A stretch of DNA of 64,000 nucleotides, taken from an uncultured SAR116 cluster alpha proteobacterium (lineage in GTDB: Bacteria > Pseudomonadota > Alphaproteobacteria > Puniceispirillales > Marisalimonadaceae). Below the pieces are notes generated by a model. The model was not told where the DNA came from. It made no database searches and was given only the letters and a program-made list of their open reading frames with translations. The DNA is taken from contig CACJFI010000007.1 of the NCBI GenBank assembly GCA_902592615.1, positions 1 to 64,000 on the forward strand, in the 5' to 3' direction. The position numbers and the translations under genes were made by a program. Positions 60,501 through 64,000 of this stretch are shown piece after piece (positions within the stretch are counted from its first letter, which is position 1; each line of letters starts with the position of its first letter).

Positions 60501-61622
60501 ATGAATGTTGTCGATAAATTAACAAACACATCAGTGCAAAACAAATCTACATTAGACAAACTTAATGAAATGATTGACGGCGAAAGTCCTGAAACTAAAT
60601 CAATGAAAAATTTAATTGCAATGGTATCTCAAACTGATAGCACAGCATTAATTTTAGGTGAAACTGGTACCGGTAAAGATATTGTTGCTCAAGCTATTCA
60701 CAAGTGTTCAAATAAAAAAGGTCCTCTCATAACTGTAAATTGTGCTGCAATTCCATCTGAGTTACTAGAGTCAGAACTTTTTGGTCATGAAAAAGGTTCA
60801 TTTACAGGTGCAGACAAATTAAGAAAAGGAAGGTTTGAACAATCTAGTGGTGGATCTCTTTTTCTGGACGAAATTGGCGATATGCCCTTACCACTTCAAG
60901 CAAAACTTTTAAGAGCTATTGAAAGTAAAACTATACAAAGAGTTGGAGGTGCACAAGACATTAAAATAGATTTAAGATTGATTTGTGCAACACACAGAAA
61001 TCTTGAAAAAAAAGTTGAAAGTGGTGAATTCAGAGCTGATTTATTTTTTAGAATTAACGTGCTTCCAATAAATGTGCCCTCACTAGCAGAAAGAAGAACT
61101 GATATAGCCAGTCTACAAAAAACAATATTAAGCAATCTTAATGTTGATGAAACACAAAAACCAATTTTTACAACTGATGCAATAACAGCACTTTGTAAAC
61201 ATAACTGGCCAGGTAATGTACGTGAGTTAAAGAATGTAATTGAAAGAGCTTGTATAATTTTTCCAGGAAAAGAAATTACTAGTACAAATGTATACGAAAA
61301 TTTACTTAGATTAAAAGTACCTACAGTTGCTGAGGAACAAAATACACTATGGGAAATGACATCTGATTTGAGTGGTATAACTAACATAGAAGAGAATGAT
61401 TTAAGTAATAATCCAGAAGACTACTTACCACATCCAAAAAACTATAAAAATTGGTTTTCATTTTATGATGAAATAGACCTTAGAAGACATCTTCAAGATG
61501 TAGAAATTGTATTGATTGAAGAAGCGCTTGAAAAAACTAATAATAAAGTAGCGCAAGCAGCTGATAAATTAAAACTTAGAAGAACTACCTTAATTGAAAA
61601 AATGAAAAAATATTCTCTATAA
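60501..61622 (+). CDS. sigma-54-dependent activator, FleQ/FlbD-like: AAA+ and HTH, no receiver domain
   Basis: LGETGTGKDIVAQAIHKCS; GSFTGADKLRKGRFEQSSGGSLFLDEIGDMPL; CKHNWPGNVRELKNVIERACI; C-terminal Fis-type VEIVLIEEALEKTNNKVAQAADKLKLRRTTLIEKMKKYSL; ATG at 60501 (TTG at 60486 is alternative). Confidence 0.93.
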   Translation: MNVVDKLTNTSVQNKSTLDKLNEMIDGESPETKSMKNLIAMVSQTDSTALILGETGTGKDIVAQAIHKCSNKKGPLITVNCAAIPSELLESELFGHEKGSFTGADKLRKGRFEQSSGGSLFLDEIGDMPLPLQAKLLRAIESKTIQRVGGAQDIKIDLRLICATHRNLEKKVESGEFRADLFFRINVLPINVPSLAERRTDIASLQKTILSNLNVDETQKPIFTTDAITALCKHNWPGNVRELKNVIERACIIFPGKEITSTNVYENLLRLKVPTVAEEQNTLWEMTSDLSGITNIEENDLSNNPEDYLPHPKNYKNWFSFYDEIDLRRHLQDVEIVLIEEALEKTNNKVAQAADKLKLRRTTLIEKMKKYSL

Positions 61623-61627
61623 TCAAT

Positions 61628-63619
61628 TTAACTAATTAATCTTAATAAAACCTCGTTATTTGCGTTAGATTGTGCAAGCATTGATGTGGCAGCTTTAGAA
61701 ATTATTTGTGATTTTGTAAATTTTGCAGTTTCAAGAGCAAAATCAGCATCTTCAATTTTTGATAATCTAGATGTTGAAGATATTTTAACATTTGTTAATA
61801 CATTCATTCGATGTTCAATTCTATTCTCTGCAGACCCAAATTTGGCTCGCGTATTTGCAATTGTATTAATTGCAGTATCAATTTTTGTTAAAGCTGAAGA
61901 AGCATTAGAAGCTGAAGACACAGATATAGTAGAGCCAGCGGAAGGAGAGCTTGTCGAAGCTTGTGCTTGCATACCAATTTCGTTCACATCATCACCAGAA
62001 ATTTTAATTGTATCTGTTGATGAATGAGTAAGTTGAAGCTGTCCCTTAAAAGTAACAGAACTAGCTGTAGAAATTGTAGCCCCAGTAGTATCTGTATGCC
62101 CAGTAAAGTATGTACCTGCAGAGCTGTTAGCTATTATAATGTCAGCACCACTAGAACTTAACAGTTGAAGATTTCCATCAGTATTAGCTGAAGCAACTAT
62201 ATCTCCAATAGCAGCGTTATTAATTGCAGTTATGGTTGACGATAATGTACTTGCGCTAGAAAAATTAATTGCATTTCCATTTATACTTATATTTGAAGCA
62301 GCAGATGAAGCTTGAGAGTTATTTACTGTAATGGTTACTAAATTATTTCCAGATGCCGTAACATTGGTTGTTGCAGAAATTGCATTAATAGAAACCGCTT
62401 TTGCAGCTGCAGACGAATTTGTAGAAGCTCCAACTGCTGTATCATTTATTTTAATATCATGCGAAGCAGTTAAGGCATTTGTAGAAACAATATCTGAGCT
62501 AATTTGTGTACTTGAATCCACTTCATTAAAGCCAAACCTAGCTAAGTCGTCAATGTTACCTTGATTGCTAGTATATCCATTAGCAAGGGTGTTTGCTTCA
62601 ATTTTGACAAAAGTGCCATCATTATTTACTAACTTTAAATATCCTAAATATGTACCAGACGTAAAACCTGCGTTAGTTGGAGCATTTCCACCAATTACAA
62701 TGTCATTTCCAGTAGTATTGGATAATGTAATGCTATTATCAGAATTTAATACAGCAATAACACCAGATGCTTCTTGATTTATTTCTGTGACTAAATTTTC
62801 TAAATTTGTTTGAATTGAGATTGTATTTGAATTAACTGTAAATGTGTCTGACATATTTAAATTTGAAATAACGGATGAGGTTAAGCTATTGAAGGCAGTA
62901 GATGTTGCTCCATGAGTAACCGTGTTAGCATTAATTGCAGTTTCTAATGCAGCTGCAGTATTATTGCCAGAACTTAGATTTGTATTTAAAGTTGATGCAA
63001 GAGCATTCTCCCCATTAATTAATATGTCGTTAACAGCTAAGTTTGCACTATTATAGTTAAACCCAGTTACCCTACCACTAGTAAATTCTGAAACTCCTGA
63101 GGTTGCAGATAAATTTAGTGCAACACTATCTGAATTAACTAATTCAATGGATAGAGGTGAATTTTCATTATCACCTATAGTAAACTTGGCTGTTGCAGTT
63201 GATCCGTCTAATAAAATAATGTTATCAAATTTTGTTGAAGTTGTAATTGTATCAATCTCTTTGAGGTATGCGTCTATTTCAACTTGTAAAGTTGTTCTAT
63301 CTGCGTCTGTTAAAGTTGAGTCTGTTCCCTCAACTGCTAATGCCCTTATCATGCTTAATAAATCATTAATTTCAGAAAGACCACTTTCTGCTGATTGTGT
63401 TAAAGAAATTGCTTGGAAGCCATTAATTAATCCTTGTGAAATAGAAGAAATTTTAGCATTTAATTTTGAAATGGATACTATTAAACCTGGATCATCTGCT
63501 GCCGAATTTACTCTTTTTCCTGATGATAATCTTTCACTTGCCTCTGTGATTTTTTTAATTTGGTCTGTCAAATTTCGTTGTATATTTTGTGAATTTGACG
63601 AATTAACAATACTGATCAT
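61628..63619 (-). CDS. flagellin (663 aa, expanded central region)
   Basis: N-terminal RNLTDQIKKITEASERLSSGKRVNSAADDPGLIVSISKL; C-terminal IEDADFALETAKFTKSQIISKAATSMLAQSNANNEVLLRLIS; Ser/Thr/Asn/Ala-rich centre. Confidence 0.96.
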   Translation of the reverse strand: MISIVNSSNSQNIQRNLTDQIKKITEASERLSSGKRVNSAADDPGLIVSISKLNAKISSISQGLINGFQAISLTQSAESGLSEINDLLSMIRALAVEGTDSTLTDADRTTLQVEIDAYLKEIDTITTSTKFDNIILLDGSTATAKFTIGDNENSPLSIELVNSDSVALNLSATSGVSEFTSGRVTGFNYNSANLAVNDILINGENALASTLNTNLSSGNNTAAALETAINANTVTHGATSTAFNSLTSSVISNLNMSDTFTVNSNTISIQTNLENLVTEINQEASGVIAVLNSDNSITLSNTTGNDIVIGGNAPTNAGFTSGTYLGYLKLVNNDGTFVKIEANTLANGYTSNQGNIDDLARFGFNEVDSSTQISSDIVSTNALTASHDIKINDTAVGASTNSSAAAKAVSINAISATTNVTASGNNLVTITVNNSQASSAASNISINGNAINFSSASTLSSTITAINNAAIGDIVASANTDGNLQLLSSSGADIIIANSSAGTYFTGHTDTTGATISTASSVTFKGQLQLTHSSTDTIKISGDDVNEIGMQAQASTSSPSAGSTISVSSASNASSALTKIDTAINTIANTRAKFGSAENRIEHRMNVLTNVKISSTSRLSKIEDADFALETAKFTKSQIISKAATSMLAQSNANNEVLLRLIS

Positions 63620-63753
63620 TCTATCTCCTGATATATCCTGAAAAAAATTAAAATTACAGCAGTAATTACGACTGAAATTTAAAATTGTTTAATTTTTATT
63701 TTAAATTTAGATTAAGCATAAAAGAATTATGTGAAATTTATTAATATTTTCAA

Positions 63754-63999
63754 CTATTTAGATAAGGAATAAAATTTTATTCTTTTTTTTATTTTATTAT
63801 GTTTGATAGTCAATTCAGTTATTTTATTCTCAATGTTCTCTAAAGACTTATTATTAATATTAATTATTTGAGATAGCTTCATTTTATGGTCTGACATAAT
63901 TGAGGACCTTATAGACTCAATAATTTTTTTTCTTTGTAGGTCTAACTCAAGTATATTTTCAAACCTATTCTCATTTATTAAATCTGAAATCTTTATTGA
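63754..63999 (-). CDS. C-terminal part of small helical protein, possibly a flagellar chaperone/FliT-like (truncated by window end)
   Basis: Manual translation ...SIKISDLINENRFENILELDLQRKKIIESIRSSIMSDHKMKLSQIININNKSLENIENKITELTIKHNKIKKRIKFYSLSK*; helical, charged, upstream of flagellin; not in ORF track. Confidence 0.45.
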   Translation of the reverse strand, partial: SIKISDLINENRFENILELDLQRKKIIESIRSSIMSDHKMKLSQIININNKSLENIENKITELTIKHNKIKKRIKFYSLSK

Positions 64000-64000
64000 G

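Noticed and set aside
60896-61387. 163-aa minus-strand ORF inside the plus-strand sigma-54 activator
   Set aside because: Complementary to the conserved AAA+ coding region; spurious.
61686-62027. Plus-strand ORFs antisense to flagellin (61686-62027, 62331-62564, 62565-62777, 63147-63641)
   Set aside because: Mirror-frame artefacts of a long, compositionally biased flagellin gene; no domain features or ribosome-binding context.
63640-63680. Short inverted repeat CAGTAATTACGACTG upstream of flagellin as regulator site or terminator
   Set aside because: Arms too short (4 bp) and no U-tract or known operator match.
1-64000. CRISPR arrays, tRNA/rRNA genes, insertion sequences, phage genes
   Set aside because: No direct repeat-spacer pattern, tRNA-like cloverleaf, transposase or phage motif was noticed by eye; an unaided reading could miss a tRNA, so tRNAscan-SE should be run.

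Overview
This 64 kb window comes from an AT-rich, gene-dense, apparently streamlined alphaproteobacterium, possibly a marine lineage; that placement is inferred from synteny and composition only. Positions 1-44 kb are conserved housekeeping clusters: gatCAB, ruvX, pyrB plus a pyrC-like gene, plsY-topA-rnr-rpmG, rnd/hda-like, purM, a tiny CoxIV-like ORF, ndk, pepA, lptFG-surA-pdxA-rsmA, gmk-mltG-fabF-acpP-fabG-fabD, rpsF-rpsR-rplI-dnaB-alr-mlaEF-radA-cvpA-purF. Positions 44-64 kb hold a flagellar supercluster in the order flagellin, two sigma-54 activators, fliEFGHIJKLMNOPQR, flhB, then four small uncharacterised genes. Main observations: (1) three sequence-perfect sigma-54 (-24/-12) promoters divide the flagellar cluster, and the last one probably also drives the four uncharacterised genes; (2) two adjacent divergent sigma-54 activators have complementary domain losses (receiver+AAA without HTH versus AAA+HTH without receiver), with a FleQ-box-like palindrome between them; (3) convergent gene pairs are packed within 0-7 bp, and three pairs share a single TTAA as the stop codon of both genes; (4) several genes expected in conserved alphaproteobacterial operons (dprA, purN, holC, lptD, yicC) are absent from their usual slots; (5) a decayed EamA transporter pseudogene; (6) a PyrC homologue lacking the HxH metal motif. 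No tRNA, rRNA, CRISPR array or mobile element was recognised. All product names come from reading motifs and remembered family features; no searches were run.
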